60,000 nucleotides of DNA from Adiantum capillus-veneris. Its lineage: Eukaryota > Streptophyta > Polypodiopsida > Polypodiales > Pteridaceae. The position numbers and the translations under genes are program-made. The DNA lies in contig CM043971.1 of the NCBI GenBank assembly GCA_014529385.2, positions 33,563,709 through 33,623,708 on the forward strand. Direction: 5' to 3'. Positions 43,263 to 52,760 of the stretch are shown piece after piece. The first letter of the stretch is position 1. Each line of letters begins with the position of its first letter. The notes below the pieces were generated by a model, which did no database searches, had not been told where the DNA came from, and saw only the letters and a program-made list of their open reading frames with translations.

Positions 43263-43266
43263 TTTT

Positions 43267-43282
43267 TGGCGCCGTTGCCGAG
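43267..43282 (+). other. Primer-binding site, tRNA-Asp type
   Basis: TGGCGCCGTTGCCGAG, complementary to the 3' end of plant tRNA-Asp apart from the last bases. The following 709 bases to 43991 are an untranslated leader without a recognised gene. Confidence 0.85.
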
Positions 43283-43991
43283 GGATGCCATACACTAAGC
43301 TTGAATGGCACTCTGTGCTTCTTTTGTGGTGCAATTTCAATTGTAGGAAAGGTAAGGAAGGAAGGTGTGTGTGTTGAGAAGAAGGATTTTGTGTTCCTAC
43401 TGTGTATTTGTTTGTTAATGAAGTTTTGAAAGGTTATTGTGTTCTCTCTGTGTAAGGTGTTAGTATTAAGGTTGTTAGTTATGTGTAATGTAATGTACAG
43501 TAAGTACGAAGTAGATATGTGAGAGCTAATAGAGTGTGTTAGTGTGTAATACTAGGTGTATTAGTTGGAAATAGGTAGGTAGACTGTGTGTGCTCTCGTG
43601 CAGGCCGCGGCGACCTTATACTTAAAATTTAAAAAAAATTGAAAAAAATTTTAAAGGTAGGACCGGGATCGGGAATATCTCCTAGACCCAAGTCCAAGCT
43701 CACACTCAGACTTAAGCATCTATCGCCCTTTAAAATTATGAATTTTAGCTTCACACGCAGCTAAAAATCCACTTTTTTGAGGACCAACGGAGTTTCAGGT
43801 GACTGAACGTTGTGCTGTAAAGTACACCGCGACCCTCTAAGTGATACGCTCGTTTTGAGTTATCACACACTTTAATAAAAAAACCGATCATTAGAAAACA
43901 TAAAACAAAAACGAGTGAAAACGGACACCTAAAAAAGTAAGCGGTTAACCTTCAAAGTTATTCGCCGACGCTTGTAGGGTGCCAAAGGCAT

Positions 43992-45797
43992 ATGCATCTG
44001 CGCTCTGGTCATGTGCTAGAGACAGAGCAACTAGAGAGAATTTTGACTTGCGCGAGTTATCATTATCCACCTACCTTAGGTTCGGGGCCCTCAGCGGGGA
44101 CCCAAGGTAGTACAAACCAAGACCCGAACATAGCGGCTAGTGACTCTTCCTCTGACTACTACGTCATGGAGGGTTTCCCAATGCCTAATCCCGATAGCTC
44201 AAGCCAAGACATGCATGCCATGGGCCCGAGGTCCGGGCCGAGCGTGCTTAGCCGCTTGAAGGAAATCTTCAGTAGAGCCACTCGCTCCGAACATGGAGCT
44301 AATGATGTAAATGAGGGGGGTGGGGAAGTAAATTCTCCATTCATGACCAACGTAGAGCCTATGCCCTTAGAGAATGTGCAAGTGAATACTTCATTCACTG
44401 CACGTCCTGACTCTTCAGAGTTATTTCCCTCCGAGGTTATATTACCCGATGGTAGAAGCCTTGCCAAAGTGCAAGAGGTTGAGCGATATATCCTTGTAGC
44501 AAGGGAAAATAAAATCGAGAGATTACGCAAGGTGGAGCAACGAAGAGAGTTAAAAGCGAAAGCCCCTATGCCACTATCCTTGCTAAGAGAGCAATCGAGT
44601 GCTCCTGATTTAGCAACTGCTAAGGGCCAACCCCTAGAAAACAACATTGCATCTAGCTCAAAGGACACCCCTAGCACCTCAATCCTAGATGGAGCGTTCT
44701 TAAATGAGAACTGGGAGTATGAACTACAAACGGAAACTCTGACCAACCTATACATAGGTCACACCTATCACGTGGGTTGGTTAGATGTCCTACAATCCAC
44801 AATGGGTGCTACTAGTGTAGAGGATCAACAACAAAGAGTTTGTGAGGTCATCCATAGGGTCATTGAGTTAGAGAGACAGAACAAGGGGATCAACATGCCT
44901 TCAACGGGTCTCATGAGATTCTTGGATACAAGGAAGGCTAAACAACCGACCTTATTGCAAACGGAGACTCCCTCGATAAGTCCAATGGATCCTCCATATG
45001 TTGTTTCTCTAGGGGTCTCAGTGCAATCTGAGCCCACAAGTGATAGCTTTACCTTTCCAAGTTTAGCTCATCTTTCCCTTGATGACACCACGGCTACCAT
45101 GCCTGTTGTTTCTCCAGGGGTCTCAGTGCAATCTGAGCCCACAAGTGATAGCTTTACCTTTCCAAGTCTAGCTCATCTTTCCCTTGATGACACCACAGCT
45201 ACCATGCCTGTTGTTTCTCCAGGGGTCTCAGTGCAATCTGAGCCCACAAGTGATAGCTTTAACTTTCCAAGTCTAGCCCATCTTTCCCTTGATGACACCA
45301 CGGCTACCATGCCTACCCCAATGATGGGCATGCCAAGAAACATGCCATGGACGTCATTTGTTAGTAAAGCACCGCTACATGGTAGCTCAATGCCTGCAAT
45401 AGTACCTACAAGTGTGTACCAATCGTATGCACCTATGGGTCATCGCACTCATGTAGTCCCTACCCCTCCCATTGTTTCAACTACCTATGCTCCACAACCA
45501 CAACACCCAAGTTCTTATTTCCATGGGACTATACCGGCTAGCATTAGCATGTCACATATGACGTCTGCTATGCCTAGGGCCACACATACGAACTTTGGGC
45601 CACCACATGGCACAACATCGTACCCAACGTGGAACCCAAGGGCTTCCTATGCGCCAAGCCCAATGCCAATACCTACTCCATATGTAGTCTCTGGAGCGCC
45701 TTCACCCACGGTGCCTGCTCACTTAGGTGACTTGGCAACATTTTCTCAAGCTATTGGTCGATCTATCGTTGAGAATATGTGTAATACGCCTGATTGA
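43992..45797 (+). CDS. Gag N-terminal part with three 35-residue repeats
   Basis: 601 codons, MHLRSGHVLETEQL start, the longest intact frame in the window. Mostly disordered in character, rich in Ser, Pro and Thr. Residues ~337-441 are three near-identical 35-residue repeats (45000-45314, 105 bases each; GVSVQSEPTSDSF...SLAHLSLDDTTATMP). The C-terminal part is Pro/Met/His-rich. The TGA at 45795 is probably a mutation, because the same frame continues with capsid-like text (KFSGDGDVRKHIEVFEQICD) to about 45940. Confidence 0.75.
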   Translation: MHLRSGHVLETEQLERILTCASYHYPPTLGSGPSAGTQGSTNQDPNIAASDSSSDYYVMEGFPMPNPDSSSQDMHAMGPRSGPSVLSRLKEIFSRATRSEHGANDVNEGGGEVNSPFMTNVEPMPLENVQVNTSFTARPDSSELFPSEVILPDGRSLAKVQEVERYILVARENKIERLRKVEQRRELKAKAPMPLSLLREQSSAPDLATAKGQPLENNIASSSKDTPSTSILDGAFLNENWEYELQTETLTNLYIGHTYHVGWLDVLQSTMGATSVEDQQQRVCEVIHRVIELERQNKGINMPSTGLMRFLDTRKAKQPTLLQTETPSISPMDPPYVVSLGVSVQSEPTSDSFTFPSLAHLSLDDTTATMPVVSPGVSVQSEPTSDSFTFPSLAHLSLDDTTATMPVVSPGVSVQSEPTSDSFNFPSLAHLSLDDTTATMPTPMMGMPRNMPWTSFVSKAPLHGSSMPAIVPTSVYQSYAPMGHRTHVVPTPPIVSTTYAPQPQHPSSYFHGTIPASISMSHMTSAMPRATHTNFGPPHGTTSYPTWNPRASYAPSPMPIPTPYVVSGAPSPTVPAHLGDLATFSQAIGRSIVENMCNTPD

Positions 45798-46396
45798 GAA
45801 CCTAGAAGTAAGGCAGTACAAATAGCCAAACGCACACAAAAATTCAGTGGAGACGGGGATGTGAGAAAGCATATCGAAGTGTTTGAACAAATATGTGATT
45901 CTCTAGGAGAACACAATGATCTACATAGAGTAATGCTTTAAGCCTAACCTTAAGGGAGAAGGCAGGGGATTGGTATAGAACCCTAAGGGTGGAAGAAAAA
46001 ACGATTTACCCTACTCTTAGGAGACTATTCTTGAAAGAATACATACGAGAGGGAGTGCTTTGGGGAGTAGCCTCTCAACTCCAGAAAGCCCAACGAGAGG
46101 AAGGAGAGTCGGTGAGAGACTTTATTAGTCGCTTGAAGCATTTGAATTCTCGTTGTAATCCGAATGAGCACTTCAATAATAATCAATTACTCGATAGATT
46201 CATTCGGGGATTACGACGTGAGGATATCTACAATGGCCAAGTCATTAGAGGCATCACCACTTGGGAAGCAGTCACCACCAATGCGATCCAATTGGAGGAT
46301 AATTTAATGATTCAAGGAGAAAGAGTGTCTGTTGAGCCTAAATCTACTAGCTCGCAAGCATATGGCATCAGCCATGACCCCAAAGCCTATTGCTAA
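45798..46396 (+). pseudogene. Gag capsid domain
   Basis: Continues the previous frame to about 45940, shifts frame, and reads SLTLREKAGDWYRTL, LRRLFLKEYI, VRDFISRLKHLNSRC and LLDRFIRGLR: the retrotransposon gag pattern. At 46396 it overlaps the knuckle frame. Confidence 0.85.
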
Positions 46397-46859
46397 GGAG
46401 CCAAAGATATCTGAGATGACTTTAGCAGATCTCACCAAGGCTATTCAAGAGAGTCTTAGAGATAATCGTGCTCCGCAAAACAATCATATGTATCCAAGAA
46501 GGGAGCAACAATGTAGCTCAATATGCTATGGACCGCATAGTACCAGTGAATGCCCTACTTTTAGAGTAAAATTCAATGGGAACTGCAATGCATGTGGGAT
46601 GTATGGTCATCAAGCTAAGGATTGCATAGTATTTAAGCGCGCAATGGCCAATAGACCAACCTTAGCATTGACATACACACCTCGAGTGCCTGCATTGATG
46701 GCGGCCCCACCTCTTGAACAAACAGCACAACACATGGTCCCTAGGGCCCAAAATTTTGTCCAAACAACACCCTTACCACCTCCAATGCTAGGACCGCAAT
46801 CACCACATCCGAGAATCACTTCTGTTAATCAAGAGGGTTGTGAATCATCTGTTGTTTGA
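46332..46859 (+). pseudogene. Gag nucleocapsid segment, knuckle 1
   Basis: MTLADLTKAIQESL, then CNACGMYGHQAKDC (CX2CX4HX4C), followed by a Pro-rich tail. RNA-packaging role inferred from the knuckle. Confidence 0.8.
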
Positions 46860-47600
46860 AAGGCTGTGAGGAAGATATAGATCCTAATATTGCCTATGGG
46901 ATGGATGTGCTTGAAAAAGTCCACAATACTACATGGAGGACTATTAGGGACAAGTCAAACCTGTATATCAAGTAGCTGCTCTTGCGGCAAGAGGCCAAAA
47001 TATCAATTACACTGCTAAGACACCACCTCTTCAATGCTATGAGTGTGAGGTCCACATCATGTAGCCGAGTGTCCTATTAGGCTACAAAAGAACGCTACAC
47101 TAATGCAAACCAATCAAGCGAGCACGTCTACAATGCCGATACTCATGTGTAATCGATGTGGCATAGATCATTTGATTGCCCAATGTCCAAATAACCCAAA
47201 TGCACCGAAGATCACACCATTAAAATTGATTGAGGTTACGAAGGAGCCATCACAAAGTACACCTGTGGTACCAGTAAACGTACTCACACGATCGATGCTC
47301 CAAAAGCAAAATCATATTCTTGAGTAAAGAGACACGACATCAATTGCCCAATCTCAGTAAAAGAAGAAAACACGAAGGAAGAGATCACAAAAAGCAGTGA
47401 AGTCAGACCCCAGTTCAAAGACCAACATAGGATTTGGTGACGAGCCCGTATATATGAACGATGCTGAAGAGGATTCTGATTCAGGTGAAACCATGGAGAC
47501 CAAAACGTCCACTAAGATAGAAACCAACAAGAAAGATCTTCATGAGCCAAAATGGCAAGGATCCAAGAAGAAGATAGGAACTTATCCAAACCTTACAGAG
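46860..47600 (+). pseudogene. Knuckles 2 and 3 and acidic linker
   Basis: Near 47040 a second knuckle reads CYEC...HHVAEC after a one-base loss. At 47140-47185 a third reads CNRCGIDHLIAQC (CX2CX4HX3C-like). Then a Lys/Glu/Asp-rich linker (47397-47612). Fragmented frames. Confidence 0.65.
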
Positions 47601-47608
47601 GAGATTGA

Positions 47609-48223
47609 GTGAGTCAAGAAATTAAGGAGTTTGGTAGAAGATACCAGTTTGGGCTACCACAATTTTCACAAATGGATGGAGCTGGGGAGATGCCAATAGA
47701 GGAGGAACACTTAGATCCACAACACAACCTAGATGAGAACCTTGTTATAGAAATACATGTTAACAAGCTGGGACAATACTTTGAGGATGATGAATCCAAT
47801 GTGACCATACCAATCACTACTAAGGGATTAACTGTGAAGGGAATCCTTGATGGTGGCGGTGGGGTTAGCATTGTGACTAAAAATTGCAGGGAAACTATGG
47901 GAAGACCTCACCTTACGACCACAACTATAGTAGTGAAGATGGCCAATGGGTCTATTGTTAAACCTATTGGGATGCTAGAAGATCTCAAGATCAAGGTCTT
48001 TGGACATAAAATAAGGATTACCTTCATTGTTATGGATTTCTCCAAACACACTATGGCATTGGAGATGATCTTAGGACGTCCTTTCATGAGGGAAGCAAAA
48101 ATGGTGCATGACTGGTCTAAAAACCATGTTTACTTGCAGTTCCAAGATTCTGTCATCCGAGTGGATCTTGTAACTGGTCGAGCACATCCTCTAGGCCCCA
48201 TTGCAGTATTGTTACACATGTAA
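47609..48223 (+). CDS. Retropepsin-like protease with DGG active site
   Basis: 204 codons, reading VKGILDGGGGVSIVT, IVVKMANGSIVKPIGM, LKIKVFGHKIRITFIVMDF and ALEMILGRPFM. The IL-D-x-G...ILGRPF pattern is that of Ty3-type proteases, but the usual D-S/T-G is D-G-G, lacking the hydroxyl residue. It may be inactive or altered. Frame open and continuous. Confidence 0.75.
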   Translation: MSQEIKEFGRRYQFGLPQFSQMDGAGEMPIEEEHLDPQHNLDENLVIEIHVNKLGQYFEDDESNVTIPITTKGLTVKGILDGGGGVSIVTKNCRETMGRPHLTTTTIVVKMANGSIVKPIGMLEDLKIKVFGHKIRITFIVMDFSKHTMALEMILGRPFMREAKMVHDWSKNHVYLQFQDSVIRVDLVTGRAHPLGPIAVLLHM

Positions 48224-48425
48224 AGCGGACGCTGATGTTGGGGAAGATTCTCCTTATATGGATGTACTACCTCGGATGACTGAGCCAGACAATGTGGATT
48301 GGGTCCACCTAGCAGCAACCATAGACACTTGGGAAAATAGGGGGACGACCTAGGTAGCACCGGAGGGGGATAAAATGCCCGTACCCTTAAATATGCTACA
48401 AGCAATGCATATAGCAAGACTCATC
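48224..48425 (+). other. Post-protease segment
   Basis: Readable as ADVGEDSPYMDVLPRM and NVDWVHLAATIDTWENRG before a stop; no domain recognised. Confidence 0.4.
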
Positions 48426-48429
48426 CTAA

Positions 48430-49012
48430 TATAACGAAGAAAATATACAAGTGGGTCCCTAAAGCTTCTTTAATGACCATAGCTAGTGCTAAAAAACAGA
48501 AGCCTTGCAAGAAACGTCCCACTCGATGCAAGAAATGTAAGGAAACGTGGCGTTGGATTCCTAAATGACTATTGGAAGCTCAAGGCTACTATCAAGGAAA
48601 TGATCAAATCTGGGTACCGAAACGTAGATTGTGTTCTTACTTGTCACCTGACCCATGTGAGCCCAATCTTGTATCTCCAAAACGAATCGACAATCACGGA
48701 AAGAAAAAAATCACAGAATGCTACACACCCGTTCCAGAGCTAGTTTGGGTACCGAAGAAAGAACAATTTGTTCCACCTAGCTCAGGAAGGGGGGAGTCCC
48801 ATGAAGCTTCTAGCTCCTCATGTAATGCATCCATAGGGGTAACAGCTTCTCCACAGCCTCCACCTACAATAGTGGACCTCCATAAAGCTACAAAGGAATC
48901 CACACCTCCCAGTGTTCAAGAATCACCTGATGAACCACTTCAAGTTCTATCCTGGGAGAGTACCTTACCACCCTTGCAACTCCATGAGGCACCTAAGGTA
49001 ATAGAAAACTAA
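48430..49012 (+). pseudogene. Region with four W[VI]PK motifs
   Basis: One frame with a single TGA (48566-48568). Four Trp-[Val/Ile]-Pro-Lys motifs at 48452, 48554, 48611 and 48746. The first two flank a Cys/Lys-rich stretch (PCKKRPTRCKKCKETW). The rest is Pro/Ser/Glu-rich and ends EAPKVIEN. Occupies the place of RT. Function unknown. Confidence 0.6.
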
Positions 49013-50724
49013 TGGCAAAAATCCTCACCTATTACCAACTGTAACAATTGGTTTCAAAGGGTGACGAGCACATTTCAAATAGTATGACCTACCCAAGGAA
49101 GGGGGGAGTCTTCATTCACGTCAACCTATTGAATTATTTCTCTCTCAACCTTCCTCCCTGACCTCTCAATCTCCCAATCTTAGGGAATGATATATAAAGC
49201 CTTATACTCATCAAAAAAAATAAAAAATAAAGAGCAAGTGCAATTAGCAAATGAGTATGCACAATAAAAGTCAAAACATTAACCAGACCTACACATTCAC
49301 ATTCGGTACACTGAAACAGAGACCTATGTCATTAAACACCTTTGATCCTCATCACTCAAGTGATAGAGGGTAGGTAAGATTAGTATGAGAGGAGTGTTTC
49401 TGTTTAGAGTTTAGTGCTTAGCAAAGTTATTTTTCCCACCGATGTGCCTCCTAGAGGTATTCTTTGTGTTTCCTAGTGTGTACAGGAACGTGTTGTTGTT
49501 GTTAGGATTTGGACCTTCATGGGATCTTTCTCTCATTCACACTTCAAATCAAACACGACCATCAACACAAACAGGTGTTTCTTGTCCATTAGCATTGCCC
49601 CTTATCTTTTTGCATCCATGTTTGTCTGCTTTAATTGTATTGATAGCATAATATCCAACACATTTGCTTAGTATCAAACATTTAATTCAATGTAATTTTT
49701 TGTCATAATCACTTGTCTAGGTTTAAAAATCAAGCAGTCCGACTAAGCTAGTTTGACCAAGCTAGGTGTTAGAGATCTTCTCTTAATACCATGGGGAATG
49801 CTTTTCTAATCATTAATGGCCACTTAGGTTCTTAATCTGATTTAGGCAACATTATGTGAAATGTACTAGGGCTTTCAAGTGGGCTTAGTCCCTATTAACC
49901 TTTAAATTAAGTGTTATAAAGAAAGTTTACTAGTGTGATGAGATTGGGGAGGTGTAACAGTGCTATATGACCCCCCAAAGTTACAAAATTAAAATGCTGA
50001 AAACGAACAAAAAAAATAAAATAAATCAAAGTGCCACAATGTAAAATCTTAAGCTGGAAGAGAAATCTAAGCTTGATTGGGTACTTCACTCACATGTATC
50101 GCCTATGGTACTAGAGCCCTAGAGGTTCCCAATGTGGGCGTTTTTCCTTGAAAAGCAAAAAACCCAAGGCATACAAAATAAGCACACACATCAAAATTGA
50201 ATCACTGTGAAAAGACTTTGGGGGGTCAAAGAAAAGGTAATCTGTCAGGCGATGATTTCACGAGAAATTCCTTTTATCGTAGCTTAACTACAAGGTCTTC
50301 TAGGTATAGCCTCTAGTCAGCCCTCGGACATGATGTACTTGGCTCTCGCGATTAAACAAATTAATTGACCAGAGAAAATTGAGAAGCTTACCCATGGTAT
50401 TAATAGTCGATCTTTAGTACTTTTCGACCGTTAAATTAGCGACCGCAGACTTGTTTAATTTTTTACCTTTACAACTGTTTATGCGTTTGATTATATTGCA
50501 ATTTAATGTTTATGGCTAACAAATGGTTTAAAATTTTTGTTACCAATCAAATTGTCTGCCTACAACTGCATATGCTTTTTAATTGTATATAAGAATGCAA
50601 TTACTGTGCCAATGTTGTTTGATTTTGCAGTGACTGAAGAAGGTTAAGGACACTCATCTCAAAGGCTCTTCCACCTCGATGAACGAGCTTCAACTCAATA
50701 GCTTCCGAGGACAGAATCTACATC
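49013..50724 (+). other. Long non-coding 3' region
   Basis: 1.7 kb, AT-rich, no gene recognised. Sits between the last frame and the purine tract. Confidence 0.6.
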
Positions 50725-50737
50725 AGGAAGGGGGGCA
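50725..50737 (+). other. Polypurine tract
   Basis: AGGAAGGGGGGCA-type run abutting the 3' LTR. Confidence 0.85.
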
Positions 50738-51066
50738 TGTTAACCCTCACTGCTCACGGACACCCTATCACCTACGACAGATGTTGTACTATTTACTTGG
50801 TAGAGTCAGGTACCGGGCTTGTCGGTCCAATAGGAATGGTTAAGAGTGATCGCTGATGAGAGGCGCACTCTAAAACTGGAACCTATAACGTTTGGGTAAG
50901 ATTGGCTAAGTGTGGGCACCCGAATGTGAACGGGCGAACCCATATAAAAGTCAATTCAAACCTAAAAAACCTCATTCTCTCATTTTTGCAATTGAAGAGT
51001 GCTCTTGCTCCATCTCCATCTTCTTCTTCTTCATCTCCTTGTGTGTGTGTGTGTGTGTGTGTATGC

Positions 51067-51113
<47 letters not shown>

Positions 51114-51339
51114 CGAGAGAGCATTACGGCAGCACGGCGGCGGCGAGGTGGTTGAGCGCAACGTAGCAGCATCTCCCTCTTCTTCGCGGCGAGGAATCCT
51201 CCATGACAGGAAGCGTAGAGCGGTGAGTGACACACTAACACCATCTCTGAGCTTACTAGTTTAGGCTTGTTGTGTGCTTGGAGCCATTTGTGGCTCGCAC
51301 ACAGTGTATCAGCAAGTTCCTTGCATTGCCACGTGCACA
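50738..51339 (+). repeat. 3' LTR of the non-autonomous element
   Basis: 602 bases, TGTTAACCC...GTGCACA. (GT)n at 51042-51062 and (GA)n at 51069-51111. High identity to the left LTR suggests a fairly recent insertion. Confidence 0.9.
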
Positions 51340-51344
51340 CTCTA
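51340..51344. repeat. Target-site duplication, right
   Basis: CTCTA, matching 42552-42556. Confidence 0.8.
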
Positions 51345-52226
51345 CCATTGAAACTTGAGTTCTCCTTTGGGAAGGAGATGCGTCGTCAAGTAGTAGATTT
51401 TTGAGCCCTTTGTACGGATCCTCTTCTTCTTCCCTTATCGGAGAGAGACCGCTTTTGGAAGTCTCACAAGGAAGCTTCCTAGGTACTCTCTCTTCTTGGT
51501 GGGGAGTTTGGAGAATCCCATGAGCACGTAGCTGCCGTTGCACTTCACTTTAGAGGGATGGATTCCCCATGGCTTATTGAAGCCTAGTAACAAGGTAATT
51601 AACAAGCATATGGGCATCATTAGTAGCTTGTTCATTAGAAAAATCAAAGCTATCAACATCAATTTCACTCTTTATTATTGTCAGCCATTCTAACAATTTA
51701 GTGTACTTTGGCACTTCAAGACCTAGTCGCTACTCCTCTTAATTCCCTTTAGAAAAGCACTCAAGCTCCTATACCCATGGTTTGAATATCATTAATAGCA
51801 AGGAATAGAAGAGAGGATCTTTCATCACCAAAATAGTACCGGCTTCTGTCAAGCTTCTAATAGCTCAATAGTAGGCAAGCCCCATAGGACTCCACTATTA
51901 AAAATGCAAGGTTGAGTGTCTTAGCAAGTACGGATAGGACTTTAGAGCCTAGAGTTGGTGTGACTCTCTGATGAGGGCTTGACAAACCCTTAGCATGCCT
52001 CCATGCCCTAGTTAGTCGACTATATCCCTGAAGACAATTAGTATCCTCGAGATTCTTGCTACGCTACAGTGGATGCAGGGAATCCTTGAACAAGGGATAT
52101 TATAGTTTTCAGCGATACTAAGGTGTATAGTTTTAAGTCAAACATCCTAAACTTAACAACTCAATTTATTGCTCCAGTTGAACCTGCATGCATGCATATC
52201 TACTCCCTCATGAATAGATATAAGAT
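51345..52226. other. Unassigned; should continue element D
   Basis: By the target duplication this joins 42556, so the start should be element D leader or LTR. Near 51965-52040 a block (TTGACAA.CCC...GCCTCCATGCCCTAGT) resembles the LTR of element E at about 56690-56745. Confidence 0.4.
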
Positions 52227-52378
52227 ATGTATATATGTGTCAAGCACATCTCAATTCTACAACAATAGAACTACCATTGGCAAATACACACCACCTCGCA
52301 AAGACATGTATATATGTGTCAAGCACATCTCTATTCTATAGCAATAAAACTACCATTGAACGCACACCACCTTGCAAA
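52227..52378. repeat. 79-bp tandem duplication
   Basis: Two copies of ATGTATATATGTGTCAAGCA... starting 52227 and 52306. Confidence 0.88.
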
Positions 52379-52760
52379 ACTCAATTCCCCTACTATCTTC
52401 TCCATTGAAATTTTTTAATACATGTCTTTACAAGTTCTCATCTCCTTGCATTGTCATAAACATTACTATATGGTAGTTCATAAACACACTGGCACTTAAA
52501 CCCTCTCATACCTCCCCTGGTCACAAGTACACAAATCTCCAAATGAGGCAGTGTACTCATGAGAATCAACCAATTTCACAAAGTCCAGACTTGCCAAATG
52601 AGACAACACTAGGCGTAATCTGCATGTATACCCAGCTTTGAGTGGTTAAGGTTGAAGATTTGCTTCGTTGTTAGAACAAATAATGGCATGTTTACATTAG
52701 ATTTTAGATCGCAAAATAAGGTAGGACTCTCCGTTTTGGAATGGTCTTTGGACAATAAAT
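52379..52760. other. Unassigned
   Basis: No gene or repeat recognised. Confidence 0.4.

Larger units (their letters stand above)
42557..51339 (+). mobile_element. Non-autonomous LTR element with gag and protease only
   Basis: 8.78 kb: two LTRs, CTCTA target duplication, tRNA-Asp primer site, purine tract. The interior holds a long gag, three CCHC-type knuckles, a protease and an unusual W[VI]PK region, but no RT, RNase H or integrase in any frame. This is the layout called TR-GAG or LARD-like. It must rely on another element's polymerase and integrase; element E (same primer type) is a plausible relative. It interrupts element D. Confidence 0.9.

Noticed and set aside
42677-43291. Protein-coding gene over the left LTR of the non-autonomous element
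   Set aside because: The frame crosses the GA tract and lies inside an LTR present twice.
51256-51668. Gag N-terminus of element D on the right flank
   Set aside because: Frames are short and show no gag pattern, although element D should continue here by position.
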